A program made the position numbers and the translations under genes. A stretch of DNA of 64,000 bases, taken from contig NZ_CP083950.1 of NCBI RefSeq assembly GCF_006439395.2, forward strand, positions 124,001 to 188,000. The letters are read 5' to 3'. The DNA comes from Mesorhizobium sp. B4-1-4 (GTDB lineage: Bacteria > Pseudomonadota > Alphaproteobacteria > Rhizobiales > Rhizobiaceae). The notes beneath the pieces are model-generated. The model did no database searches, had not been told where the DNA came from, and saw only the letters and a program-made list of their open reading frames with translations. Of this stretch, positions 52,676 to 61,705 are shown one piece after another (the first letter of the stretch is position 1; each line of letters opens with the position of its first letter).

Positions 52676-53344
52676 TCAGCTGGAGGCTGTGCCGAAGTGA
52701 CGTTGCTCCTCCTCCCCATAGGCTCCGTGTGTGAGTTTTATCATGCCGGCGCGGTCGACAATCGTGATCTCGCCGCGCTTGGCGTGAACCAGTCCCCGAT
52801 ATTCAAGCATTTGCAGGGCTGTTGTTACGCCGGGACGCCGAGCGCCAAGCATGGTCGCCAGAAATTCATGTGTCAGGTAGATTTTTCCCTCAGTCCGATC
52901 GTGGACCATCAGCAGCCACCGGGCCAGTCGTTCCTCGATTTTCGAATGTCCGTTCACCAGCGCCGTTCGGGACGACTGCACCAGGAATGCATGGGCATAG
53001 CGAAGCAGCGAATCTCGGAGGGTTTGGCTTTGTGCAATTGCGGCGCGAAGGTTTTCAACCGGCAGGCACCAGCCATTGCCGGCGACTTGGATATAGGTTT
53101 CGTTGGGAGACTTGTCTTGCCCGAGAATGACCGCGACTCCCGTCATACCTTCTTGGCCGAGGATGCCAACCTCGCTCTGCCGGCCTCCGGTCATCGTGGC
53201 GACCACCGACGCGATACCCGTCTCCGGAAAATACACGTGCTCGATAGGCTGATAGGAATCTTCCAGCCGGGCTTTGATGGCCAGTTCGACGTGATGCATC
53301 GATGGCTGTAAAAGCGCAAAATCCTCTGGAGATAGAGTTTGCAA
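52676..53344 (-). CDS. Crp/Fnr-family transcriptional regulator
   Basis: A 222-residue regulator with a cyclic-nucleotide-binding-type beta barrel (IEHVYFPETGIASVVATM, VGILGQEGMTGVAVIL) and a C-terminal winged helix (EERLARWLLMVHDRT, then LTHEFLATMLGARRPGVTTALQMLEYRGLVHAKRGEITI, described as residues 150-205). It lacks the cysteines of Fnr and the Arg-Ser pair that binds cAMP, placing it with the large rhizobial group of Crp-like proteins of unknown signal. It is a single-gene unit on the minus strand; stress and small-protein genes lie upstream. Confidence 0.9.
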   Translation of the reverse strand: MQTLSPEDFALLQPSMHHVELAIKARLEDSYQPIEHVYFPETGIASVVATMTGGRQSEVGILGQEGMTGVAVILGQDKSPNETYIQVAGNGWCLPVENLRAAIAQSQTLRDSLLRYAHAFLVQSSRTALVNGHSKIEERLARWLLMVHDRTEGKIYLTHEFLATMLGARRPGVTTALQMLEYRGLVHAKRGEITIVDRAGMIKLTHGAYGEEEQRHFGTASS

Positions 53345-53631
53345 AATTGAGGCATGGCTCTTCTCCCCCTAACGGGCAAGAGCGCGTACCTCTTACTGTC
53401 AGCCGCATCCGATATGACCGGCGGCCGATGCCAACAGCATAGGCTTGAGGCATGCGATTAGCAATTTGTGGGCTAATAAAGCGCGCGAGACATTGCAACA
53501 GGGAGAATGCATCGACGCGCAATTGGCCTGGTCGCCGCCATCCATATGGCGGGCTCACGCCGGACCGCCGCCAAGCTCCGGGAAAGCGGAAGGGTGTCCG
53601 TGACGTGTTCGAACCCATTCGCTGCTTCCCG

Positions 53632-54090
53632 CTAAGTCTTCCGCGCACGCGTTTCGGCAGCCTTCCGAGCCGCGGCCGAGCGACCGATGCGCACTTCGTC
53701 TCGCCCGCCTTCTTCGCCGCAGTCGAGCGTCCTTCCGCCTCCCGGTGTGATGCAGCGCTTTTGGTCCGCCGTGAGAGAGCATCACGCGATGCAGTGTTCC
53801 TCGGCTCATGCTCAAGGACCTCGGACACAGCCTTGGAGACCTTCGGGCGATGCCTTGGCGTGCGCTCGCCCTGTCCGACCTCGTACTCGTATTCGGCGCC
53901 TTGCGTGTACTCTTCTTAACCTTGCCTCTTTTTGGCGGCGGCAGGTCAACCCTAGCGCGACGTGCCTCGGAAAGGCCGATGGCGATCGCCGTCGAGCGCG
54001 CATCATGCTCGCTGCGACGAATCTTTTCGATCGCCTCGCGGTATCGAGGCGTCGAGTTAATGACCCGATCGTTCGCAATCGGCGTCCGGA
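53632..54090 (-). pseudogene. Degenerate DUF6496-like gene spread over three frames
   Basis: Coding-like sequence continues across all three minus frames: EKIRRSEHDARSTAIAIGL followed by SEARRARVDLPPPKRGKVKK in one, AEYEYEVGQGERTPRHRPKV, then SKAVSEVLEHEPRN in the next (shift near 53903), and DEVRIGRSAAARKAAETRAR ending at TAG 53632-53634 in the third (shift near 53710). The AIAIGLSEARRAG-type phrase is typical of DUF6496 proteins, which are small basic proteins often linked to stress or DNA-binding genes. At least two frameshifts make the gene non-functional unless the sequence has errors. Confidence 0.5.
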
Positions 54091-54241
54091 CGTGCACCGA
54101 AGATCCTGCTTGGAGGCAGCTTGGCTTTGCAAGGGCCAGCCAAGCTTCACGAAATATTTTGTGAGGGAACTGGCTAGCGGCGAAGCCCTTTCCCTTCCGA
54201 GGCGACTGATCGTCTCGTATCGGTGGAAACGGAGAAGAAGG

Positions 54242-54433
54242 ATGGTCAATCAAGCCAATCAAGGCGGTACCCATGAGCAGCATGTGAAGGCTGGACAGCA
54301 GAGCCACAAGAACATGGATGACAAGCATCGCCAGCAACACGCTGCCGACGAGCGTCAGCAGGGCAGCGGCACGCGTGGTGGCACGCATGAGCAACACGTC
54401 AAGGCCGGTGAGCAGAGCCACAAGAACCGCTGA
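54242..54433 (+). CDS. Small hydrophilic repeat protein, KGG stress-protein-like
   Basis: A 63-residue very hydrophilic protein composed of two near-identical repeats, GGTHEQHVKAGQQSHKN and GGTHEQHVKAGEQSHKN, with a His/Gln-rich spacer. The Gly-Gly-rich, His-rich repeat style resembles con-10/KGG stress-induced proteins, which accumulate under desiccation or general stress. GGAGAAGAAGG precedes the ATG closely. No partner gene is evident. Confidence 0.72.
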   Translation: MVNQANQGGTHEQHVKAGQQSHKNMDDKHRQQHAADERQQGSGTRGGTHEQHVKAGEQSHKNR

Positions 54434-54540
54434 CCGGCCAGCCAGATCGATTATGAGCCCGTCTCGGAGGCTTCCGAGGTGGGCTCAGCCGCGGCGAGCG
54501 CCGTTAACGCCACGTGTAAAGCGAATGGGAGATGATTTCG

Positions 54541-54753
54541 ATGCCTCGCCCACCCGAATCCGAACCAAACCGAGACGCGCCCATGCCCGCGCCGAGCTGG
54601 AAGCCTAAACCGATCAGGGAACCTGATCCGGACCAACTTCCCGACGAAGCGCCGTTGCCCAATCCAGATGAGAGTGAAGGGTCGCCGAAGCATGCTGCCG
54701 GTGCTGTCGCCCGTTGTCGCCAGCAGTTCGAAGGTGACCATACGATACCCTGA
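54541..54753 (+). CDS. Small proline-rich hypothetical protein
   Basis: A 70-residue protein dominated by Pro, Glu and Asp (RPPESEPNRDAPMPAPSWKP, then REPDPDQLPDEAPLPNPDES). It is likely disordered and has no signal or membrane segment. GGGAGATGATT lies before the first ATG at 54532; the ATG at 54541 gives the better-looking N-terminus. Its place between two other small hydrophilic proteins suggests a general-stress role, which is inference only. Confidence 0.5.
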   Translation: MPRPPESEPNRDAPMPAPSWKPKPIREPDPDQLPDEAPLPNPDESEGSPKHAAGAVARCRQQFEGDHTIP

Positions 54754-54770
54754 ATAGCTTTTAGAGGACA

Positions 54771-54959
54771 TTGAGCGACAGTTCGCTAAAGCTTCCGACA
54801 AATGCGGATCAGTGTCTCGATATCGCTACGCGAGAATTTTCGGCCGCGCTGTTAACCGCGATCAAAGCTGCGTCTGCCACAGCTGCGCAAGGACACGTCA
54901 AGGAGGTCTTGGTCCAGGGCCTCGACGGCAAATGGCGGACGGAATGGCCGCTGGGGTGA
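54771..54959 (+). CDS. Possible small hypothetical protein
   Basis: A 62-residue frame starting at a TTG, with a plausible helical middle (CLDIATREFSAALLTAIKAA) and a charged end (GLDGKWRTEWPLG). GAGGACA precedes the start. No family recognised; the non-ATG start keeps confidence low. Confidence 0.35.
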   Translation: MSDSSLKLPTNADQCLDIATREFSAALLTAIKAASATAAQGHVKEVLVQGLDGKWRTEWPLG

Positions 54960-55337
54960 CTGCCGGCACAGCAAAGCTTGCCTGACCCGGAAAAGGGTTG
55001 CCGCCGCTCGATGGCCTCAACGGTAAAGTGATCATGCCCAATCCGCCCATGCGCGAGGCCTTTTGGCGCGCCACGACTTCGCAGAAGCCAAGGCCAAGGT
55101 CCATGGCCCGGGCAGCAACAAGGCTTGCGCCAGGGTGTTGCACGTTTCTGTTAAGGTCTAGACTAGCATGACAGTGCTGCTGTCCTGGGACATTCTGAGG
55201 CAGTAGCCACCAAGGGGGATCGGTTCCAGCAGGAGGAGGTGACATCCTAATGCCAAGAAAACCAGCGGGGACCGAGAAAGCGAAGATGAAACGCGCCATA
55301 GTCTTCGACCAGTTGATCGCATAGCCCATGACACAGC
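54960..55337. other. Intergenic stretch, no convincing gene
   Basis: Space between small plus-strand genes and the convergent restriction endonuclease gene. A short plus frame at 55250-55325 follows AGGAGGAGG but encodes only about 25 residues of a hydrophilic peptide. I see no clear terminator. Confidence 0.4.
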
Positions 55338-56402
55338 CTAAATCAGCCGCGAGCGCTTCCCGTCACTAAGCTCCATCAGATGATCCGGCTCTGCGGAGAA
55401 CCACGCAAAGCTTCCCCATGCCAGGGAATCCACCGTCTTCTTGAACGAGGGGCGGCTGCGGTCGAGATAGGCGGTCAGGAAGGCGACATGTTCCAGCGGA
55501 AATCCCGCGTCGTTCGCTAGGTCCTCCAGGGCTTTTTTCCGCCTGGCATTGATAGGACCATCGGTTGCCACGACCTCCGCGAATACCAAAAGGGGATGCT
55601 CGGGCGCCAGGTCCACGAGGATAATGTCGGGAAGATCCTTATCCGCCTTGATCGTCAGCCCAACTGATTTCGCGAGGGCGTCGTCGCGAGAAACAACCTT
55701 GTTGCCGCTTTCGCTGACAAACAGAATCGCAGGCTCCCCCATGAAGCGGGGCGCAAAGACCTCGATGACGGCCTTTGTGATTTCCGAACTCGGTCCAGGC
55801 TTCATCCGCCGGGTTTCACCGTTGGGGAACGTCACGCTTAGACTGTCGCCGGCCGATCCCGCGCCGCCACGGACAATGGCGATGCGGGCAAGCGCCCCCT
55901 TGTTCAAGGTTTTGCTCTGCCAAGCGCCGGTCGCAGAGTCCAGTTTTTCGCCGACCAGATTTGGGTCGAACAACTCGGCGAACCCGGCCTGCAGCGCGTA
56001 ACGCGGCTTGCTGGAGGTCGTCGGTATATCCTGCCGCTCGATAGCGGCACCCACGACCACGAGGGCCTCCCGAAGGGTTTCGTCCCGGATCGGTTCGCGC
56101 GTGGTGTCCTGATACCATTGCGTTCCTGGCGCACGACCTCCGGCCTTCATGACCTGCGAGGCGTACCCCATGCGTTGATCGTCGGAGACCATATCCGCTT
56201 GATCATCGCTGAACCGGTAAACATGTTTTGGCCCGAGCCAAATGCCACTTCCCTCGACGGCTCCAATATAGAGGGCCACGAACACCGTACTGGCGGCTAG
56301 ATCTCGCGTCAGATAGCCGCGATGGGGAGTGCCTTCCGGAAAAATGGCTTTGAGCCTCTCCTGCACGGATTCCCACGAAAGAAGACCTGGCAGGGTGCTC
56401 AT
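55338..56402 (-). CDS. BsuBI/PstI-type type II restriction endonuclease
   Basis: A 354-residue protein whose C-terminal half matches the BsuBI/PstI endonuclease domain: LPDIILVDLAPEHPLLVFAEVVATDGPINARR contains the PD...ExK-like acidic core (Asp of PDIILVD and Glu of FAEVV), followed by the helix RKKALEDLANDAG. The N-terminal 150 residues form the helical domain typical of the family. BsuBI and PstI recognise CTGCAG; the specificity of this protein cannot be deduced. It follows its methyltransferase with a four-base overlap (ATGA), so the methylase is made first. Confidence 0.88.
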   Translation of the reverse strand: MSTLPGLLSWESVQERLKAIFPEGTPHRGYLTRDLAASTVFVALYIGAVEGSGIWLGPKHVYRFSDDQADMVSDDQRMGYASQVMKAGGRAPGTQWYQDTTREPIRDETLREALVVVGAAIERQDIPTTSSKPRYALQAGFAELFDPNLVGEKLDSATGAWQSKTLNKGALARIAIVRGGAGSAGDSLSVTFPNGETRRMKPGPSSEITKAVIEVFAPRFMGEPAILFVSESGNKVVSRDDALAKSVGLTIKADKDLPDIILVDLAPEHPLLVFAEVVATDGPINARRKKALEDLANDAGFPLEHVAFLTAYLDRSRPSFKKTVDSLAWGSFAWFSAEPDHLMELSDGKRSRLI

Positions 56403-58213
56403 GCGGCCGATCGGCTCAGGTATAGCATTTCAATGTGCGCGTCGATTTCGGGTTGGCGCGCTTGCCGGTAGACCATTTTTGTCAATTCCGCCAATTCATC
56501 AGGAGAAGGAAGAGGTAGCGCCTCAAGCTCGAATGCTGAAACCGCCACGCTGCCGCTGATACAGCGGAACACCCGGTCAACAATCCCCGAATTCAAGACA
56601 GCGGCGATGACCGCCGTCGAAACCTTTGGGCTTTTGACGCGCGGCTTGACCATGTTGAGATGGTTTTCGACGATCACGCTGCCGTGCGTCTTGATAAAGT
56701 CGGCGGGCAGTTCAGCCGCAATCAACCGGCGTGCCTGCTCCTTGGCGGTGGTGCGCTGCAGCAGGACGCAGGGCTCCGACACTTTCAACCACTCATCTCC
56801 GGCCGATGGCCGGAAATGCGGTTCATGGTTCCGCTTGTCCGCCCGGAATATGAAGCGCCCGTCGAAAGTAACGGCTTCGGCCCAAATCACGGGCAAGGTA
56901 TCTTTGCCGGGCCGATTGCGGAACTGGCCCTTAAATCGGTTCCACACCATCGGACCTGTCGACACCTTGTAACCCCAATCGGATAGCCGCGTCGGCATCC
57001 GCTCCAGCGACTTCACCAGTCCCTCATCTGAAGGATTTCTTGGCGCCAACCAAGGATCTGTGCGCTCGCTTGGTAGGCTGAACCCGCCGGCATGCGTGAC
57101 CTGGGCAGTTCCGTTGACAGACAGATAGTGGACCACCGTCGGCGCCACTTTGGCGCCACGTTTGTACGTGGCCAGCATCGTTTCCTGGAGGACGTCTTCA
57201 AATACCCCTTTGCGGGCGGTCACGAAGTCCACCGCCCGCGGCGGCGCTTCCTTGGACAGCAGCCCACGTAGTGCCTTGAAGTACTCGCCCGCGAGGAAAC
57301 CGGTCGGCGTCACGTAGGCGATGACGCCGCCAACCCGTGTCCAGCGCAGCGCCAAGTCAGTGAAAAGGCCATAGAGATTGGCGTGACCGTAAAGGCTGCG
57401 GCCGTAATGCTCCCGTTGCCGTGCTGCAAGCTTGATGCGGCCGTAAGGCGGGTTGCCGACTACCAGATCAAAGCGCTTACCGGAAACCGTCTCGGTCAAG
57501 CTGTCGCAGACTTTTACAACGGAAGGGAAGCGACGGCCGGTGGCCTTCAACTCGTCGGCAAAGGCGATCTCCAGCCAGGCTTGGGTCAGCCAAGCCGCGA
57601 ACGGGTCTATTTCAAAGCCCTGCAAATGGGCGCCGAAGTGCTCGATCAGCTCCGTGGCGCTAGCTTGAGGGAGGGCGCTGCGCATACGCATCGCCACGGG
57701 CAGTAGGAACGCCCCGCCGCCGCATGCTGGATCCAGGATTCGTGCGGTCTGCCAGTCGACGCCGGCCTCCTTCGCGAGCTGCAAGAGCCGGTCGGTGAGC
57801 GCTGGTGGAGTGTAATAGGCTCCCCAGGCGGTGCGCACTTCCTGGGGCAACATGGCGGTGTAGCAGGCACTCAGCTGATAGCAGGCCTCCTCGATCGGCA
57901 GCATGGCAGCGGCTCTGCCCAACGTTTTGGCCAACTCGGTCGCCGAAGTGTCAAGCGAGTAGGTCAATGCGACCGTGAGCGGTGCGATCGGAAGCGACCA
58001 GCCGATCACCTCTCCAGAGGCCTCGACATAGGCCTCAACGGTCTTGGCGATGAAAGACCAAGCTGCTGGTTGTCGCCGCCGAATGTCCAACTGATCGCTC
58101 CAGGCGCGCGCCATCACCCGTCCGTTTTGCAGGCTCAGGGGGGCATCCGTCACTCCGGCGTACGCTGCGACGGCTTTTCGTGGTCTTCCGACCTGGCGAA
58201 CCGGAGACCTCAT
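56399..58213 (-). CDS. N6-adenine DNA methyltransferase of the BsuBI/PstI-type system
   Basis: A 604-residue gamma-class-type adenine methylase. SAM-binding motif I is ILDPACGGGAFLLPVA near residue 160, and catalytic motif IV is LVVGNPPYGRIKLA near 252, followed by GGVIAYVTPTGFLAGEYF. The C-terminal 250 residues would be the target-recognition region. I start at the ATG at 58213 with AGGAAG 8 bases upstream; a GTG at 58222 is less likely. It protects the host from the endonuclease encoded downstream. An IS256-type remnant lies 330 bases upstream, so the pair may have arrived by transposition or recombination. Confidence 0.9.
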   Translation of the reverse strand: MRSPVRQVGRPRKAVAAYAGVTDAPLSLQNGRVMARAWSDQLDIRRRQPAAWSFIAKTVEAYVEASGEVIGWSLPIAPLTVALTYSLDTSATELAKTLGRAAAMLPIEEACYQLSACYTAMLPQEVRTAWGAYYTPPALTDRLLQLAKEAGVDWQTARILDPACGGGAFLLPVAMRMRSALPQASATELIEHFGAHLQGFEIDPFAAWLTQAWLEIAFADELKATGRRFPSVVKVCDSLTETVSGKRFDLVVGNPPYGRIKLAARQREHYGRSLYGHANLYGLFTDLALRWTRVGGVIAYVTPTGFLAGEYFKALRGLLSKEAPPRAVDFVTARKGVFEDVLQETMLATYKRGAKVAPTVVHYLSVNGTAQVTHAGGFSLPSERTDPWLAPRNPSDEGLVKSLERMPTRLSDWGYKVSTGPMVWNRFKGQFRNRPGKDTLPVIWAEAVTFDGRFIFRADKRNHEPHFRPSAGDEWLKVSEPCVLLQRTTAKEQARRLIAAELPADFIKTHGSVIVENHLNMVKPRVKSPKVSTAVIAAVLNSGIVDRVFRCISGSVAVSAFELEALPLPSPDELAELTKMVYRQARQPEIDAHIEMLYLSRSAA

Positions 58214-58222
58214 GGAGCACAC

Positions 58223-58544
58223 TTCCTGTGGAACATATCGTGTACACTACCGTGGACTCGGAGATCTGACAACGGGTATCAAAAGGGGACCTGGAAGGGT
58301 TTATTGTTGGAGGGTCTAGGTGGATTTCGCATGCTACGCTACCACGATTCGGGCAAGGGCTGACGGTGGCGTCCGGCGGCGAAAAGCTCCAGCAAGCAAA
58401 TTTACGCGCGTTCGTCCCTTCCGAAGACAGTCTCAGCCCGGTGGCAATGATAACCGCGATTGCATCCATTGCGGCCGAGGATTCGGGTTTGATCGGCTGG
58501 ATCTTGATGACCGGCTCGCTGGGCTTTCGATGCGGGCTTTGGAG
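58223..58544. other. Short region between the methyltransferase and the IS remnant
   Basis: No gene seen. It contains the likely methyltransferase promoter region and the decayed 3' side of the transposase remnant. Confidence 0.4.
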
Positions 58545-59010
58545 CTTGGCGCGGTGCTCCTGGGGAAGGTCACGTAGGCCAGCACATCGGGCTCGGCGTC
58601 GTCCATGATGGTGGCGAGCTTGGGCATCTTGGGCTGGATCTGGTCGGCGACGCCATTGGGGGCTGGCGGCCTCCGGCGTTTCCTGGGCGAAGGTGGTGGC
58701 GATGAAGGCCGAGACGACACGGCGCCCGCTCTTTCGGGCATGGGCCAGCACGTTCCTCATGAAGTGGACTCGGGCAGCGTTGCCAATTCGCGCACAGCAC
58801 CTTGGTGACGACTGCCTTGATGCCCTCGTGCGCGTCGGAGATGACGAGCTTGACGCCTCTGAGGCCACGTCGGGTGAGCTTGCGCAGGAACTCGGTCCAG
58901 ATCGGCTCGGCCTCGGAGGCGCCGATCTCCATGCCCAGCACCTCGCGCCGGCCGTCAGTGTCGACCCCGACGGCAATGATGACGCCGACCGAGACGACGC
59001 GCCCTTGCTC
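58545..59010 (-). pseudogene. IS256-family (mutator-type) transposase remnant
   Basis: On the minus strand VIIAVGVDTDGRREVLGMEI and GASEAEPIWTEFLRKLTRRG begin the catalytic core, followed by VKLVISDAHEGIKA with a catalytic Asp. An extra base near 58785 moves the match to a second frame (RVHFMRNVLAHARKSGRRVV, FAQETPEAA), a third frame carries MPKLATIMDDAEPDVLAYVTF, and EHRAKL returns to the second. At least three frameshifts and the loss of both ends make it inactive. Inverted terminal repeats were not found. Confidence 0.8.
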
Positions 59011-59167
59011 CTGTTCTCGAGATTGCGCTTCAACAGCCGCAATCCTTCAAAACAGAAGCGTCACCTGCAAACCGATCCGCCAAATGCCGCGTTCGCGGCT
59101 TGGTTCAATCCTTAAAACGCTCGCAGCGGCTTGGACCCTGCCCGACAGAAATGATGCGTGGCTAATG

Positions 59168-60172
59168 TCAATATGTAGCGAATATCCTCTTAAGTTTGGC
59201 TTGGTCTTGCGTCCTTGCAAGCGCGAGGCCAAGCAGAATTCGCGCCTTCTGTGGCGGCAGGTTATCCGCCGCAAATATCCCCATCGAGCGATGCCTGGCG
59301 CTGTCCAGTGCCCCGCCGCTTCCGACGCGAGATGATTGTAGGGCCACGACACCCTTCGAAATTGCTTCCTTAAGTGCCGTGACTTCCCCTGGAGTGCCCA
59401 TACCCGGCCCGAAGCCGGCAAGCACGATGCCTTTCGCGCCGGCAGCCGTGAAGGCGCGGATTGCCGTTCCGTCCGAACCCGCGTAGCTGTAAGCGACGTC
59501 GACGCGCGGCATTGCCTCGATGTCTGCAATCGAAAACTCACTCTTGACGGTATGCAATCGCTCCGTTCGGCGATAGTAGCGAACCATCTCGCCGTCGACT
59601 TGACCGAGCATGCCAAAATCCGCGGATTGAAAGGCATGCAAGCGGAAAGTCGACCGTTTGCTCACGTCTCGTGCCGCATGGATTTCGTCATTCAATACGA
59701 CCAGCACGCCGCGGCCGTTTGAATCGGGCGACGCTGCAACCCTGATCGCGCTCACCAGGTTCGCCTGCGCATCCGACGACATTCCATTCAGCGGCCGCTG
59801 CGACCCAACGACAACCACGGGAATTTTCAGCTTAAGCGTCAGCGAGAGGCAGTAGGCGGTTTCCTCCAGCGTTGCGGTGCCGTGGCCGATGACAATGCCA
59901 GCGAGCTTTGGGTTGTTTTCGGCGAGCCTGGCGCAGAGCAACGCCAGATCCCGCCAATCGTCGGATGTTACTGCGGTGCTCTCGATGTTCTTGAAACGAA
60001 CAGGCGTTACGAAAGCCAAACCGCCCAACGTCGGCAGCGCCGCGATGATGTCGTCGGCATGCAGTCTATTGTCGTTGCTTCCGTAATCCAGGACATCGAA
60101 AGCATCCCTGCCGATTGAGGCGATGGTGCCACCGGTTCCGACGAATGCCACCTCGGGTACTGTTGTTACCAT
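59168..60172 (-). CDS. Type I/II L-asparaginase-family amidohydrolase with altered second catalytic triad
   Basis: A 334-residue asparaginase-family enzyme that should hydrolyse asparagine to aspartate and ammonia. The nucleophile Thr is in FVGTGGTIAS (Thr13), and the Lys of the second triad is in ARDVSKRSTF. In the canonical motif HGTDTLEETAY the Asp is replaced: GHGTATLEETAY, with Ala100. That residue normally holds the substrate amino group, so substrate preference may differ. The gene overlaps the end of the aspartase gene by seven bases and is the last gene of an operon with an amino-acid ABC transporter, which fits asparagine or related amide catabolism. Confidence 0.88.
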   Translation of the reverse strand: MVTTVPEVAFVGTGGTIASIGRDAFDVLDYGSNDNRLHADDIIAALPTLGGLAFVTPVRFKNIESTAVTSDDWRDLALLCARLAENNPKLAGIVIGHGTATLEETAYCLSLTLKLKIPVVVVGSQRPLNGMSSDAQANLVSAIRVAASPDSNGRGVLVVLNDEIHAARDVSKRSTFRLHAFQSADFGMLGQVDGEMVRYYRRTERLHTVKSEFSIADIEAMPRVDVAYSYAGSDGTAIRAFTAAGAKGIVLAGFGPGMGTPGEVTALKEAISKGVVALQSSRVGSGGALDSARHRSMGIFAADNLPPQKARILLGLALARTQDQAKLKRIFATY

Positions 60173-61674
60173 GTGCTGCCGGTGGTTCCGTCGGAAGAGT
60201 CGCCGAGCGCGTGTTGCTGCGCCAGGAGGCGATATTTCTGGATCACCGTTTGATAGCGCAAAGGATCGGCAAAAAGCGAGACCTCAAAAAGCTCCTCCGC
60301 CTCTTGCCATGACAGAAGGGCCATCTGAACCGCCGCATCCTTAATTCTGAGCCCCCGCTGGGCGGCGAATCGCGCCACCGATCCGGCCTTCGGATAGTCG
60401 AAGATCGCCGCGATCGCCGTGGACAATGCCAGCGATCCCTCTGCAGCATCGCGGCATGTCGCCTCGTTGGCCGTCAGCCCGGCGATGCACTTCGAAATGA
60501 GCAAAGGGATCGTCCGGTCGAGCAACACGATCGACTCGGTAACGGCGTTCAGGATGATCGACTCCCAAACATTGAGGTCGAGTTCGCCTTCGCAGGCGCG
60601 CGTGACGGTGGCGTCGTTGCCGAGGACGCGGAAATGGACCTGGATAGCCATCTCCGGAATGACCGGGTTGATCTTGCCGGGCATGATCGAAGAGCCGGGC
60701 TGCACCGCAGGCAGCGTGATCTCGGAAAAGCCGGCGCGCGGACCCGATGACATCAGCCGCAGATCGGCGCACATCTTCGCAATCGATAGTGCCAGCGATT
60801 TCAGCGCGCCGGAGATCGATACCCATTGGTCGGCATTCTGCAGCCCGTCGAAGAAGTTCTCGTCCGGCTTCAACGCGAGGCCGGTAATGCGGCCGAGCTC
60901 GGCGTACACCCTCGTCTTGTAGCCGGCGAGCGCGCCGAATTCGGTGCCGACGGCGGTCGCGCCGAGTGGCAGGCGCAGGCACTTCTTCCTCATGATCCCC
61001 AGTTCGTGCAGGGCGCGTTGGAAGCCATGCCGGTAGCCCGACAACTGCTGGCCGAGAGTGATCGGTAACGCATCCTGAAAACAGGTTCGCGAGAGTTTTA
61101 TCACACCGGCGAACTCGGCCTCCTTGACGACCAGCGCCTCAATCAGGCCGGACACGGTGCCCTCAAGCTGTGTCAACAATCCGTGCACGGCGAGTTTCAT
61201 GGCCGATGGGATGACGTCGTTGGTCGATTGCGCCATGTTCACATCCGTATTGGGATGCACGCGGTCATAACCCTTGCGGCCCGTCAGCGCCTCGTTGGCC
61301 CGGTTCGCCAGAACCTCATTGACGTTCATGTTGGCGGCCGTGCCGCCGCCGCCATGGTAGATGTCGACGCAGAATTCCGACTGCTCGAAGTTTTCCAGAC
61401 AATGGTCGCCGGCCGCGACAATCGCCTCGGCGATCTCCTTGGGCAGCCCACCAGCCGCCAGATTGGCCAGCGCGGCTGCCTGTTTGATGCGGATAACGCT
61501 CTCTGTGAAGCCTGGAATGTCGGCGATCGTCCTGCCCGAGATCGAAAAGTTCTCTCGCGCGCGCACCGTCTGGATGCCGTAATAGTGGGCGTTGTCGATG
61601 GGTCGGCTGCCCAATGCGTCCGTCTCAATGCGCTGGCCGGCGCTGCTTGCCGACCCGGGCGAAGTCTCGTTCAT
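60166..61674 (-). CDS. aspA: Aspartate ammonia-lyase
   Basis: A 502-residue member of the aspartase/fumarase superfamily, converting aspartate to fumarate and ammonia. The signature GSSIMPGKINP with its catalytic Ser loop is intact, along with MAQSTNDVIPSA, SRTCFQDALPITLGQ and GIQTVRARENF near the N-terminus. It is somewhat longer than usual (about 470), with a longer N-terminal lead and a Ser/Gly-rich tail. The ATG at 61674 follows AAGGAAATC. Coupled to the asparaginase gene and downstream of a polar amino-acid transporter, it provides the second step from asparagine to fumarate. Confidence 0.92.
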   Translation of the reverse strand: MNETSPGSASSAGQRIETDALGSRPIDNAHYYGIQTVRARENFSISGRTIADIPGFTESVIRIKQAAALANLAAGGLPKEIAEAIVAAGDHCLENFEQSEFCVDIYHGGGGTAANMNVNEVLANRANEALTGRKGYDRVHPNTDVNMAQSTNDVIPSAMKLAVHGLLTQLEGTVSGLIEALVVKEAEFAGVIKLSRTCFQDALPITLGQQLSGYRHGFQRALHELGIMRKKCLRLPLGATAVGTEFGALAGYKTRVYAELGRITGLALKPDENFFDGLQNADQWVSISGALKSLALSIAKMCADLRLMSSGPRAGFSEITLPAVQPGSSIMPGKINPVIPEMAIQVHFRVLGNDATVTRACEGELDLNVWESIILNAVTESIVLLDRTIPLLISKCIAGLTANEATCRDAAEGSLALSTAIAAIFDYPKAGSVARFAAQRGLRIKDAAVQMALLSWQEAEELFEVSLFADPLRYQTVIQKYRLLAQQHALGDSSDGTTGSTW

Positions 61675-61705
61675 GTCGATTTCCTTGGCCTGGATAGAGG
61701 CAACT

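Noticed and set aside
53555..54421. A 288-codon minus-strand open frame
   Set aside because: The N-terminal hydrophobic part is the shadow of the repeat protein gene, and the rest mixes one true coding segment of the degenerate gene with out-of-frame Arg-rich sequence.
55338..58213. Eco57I-like single-chain type IIG enzyme
   Set aside because: Methylase and nuclease are separate genes with an ATGA overlap, and the nuclease shows the BsuBI/PstI domain.
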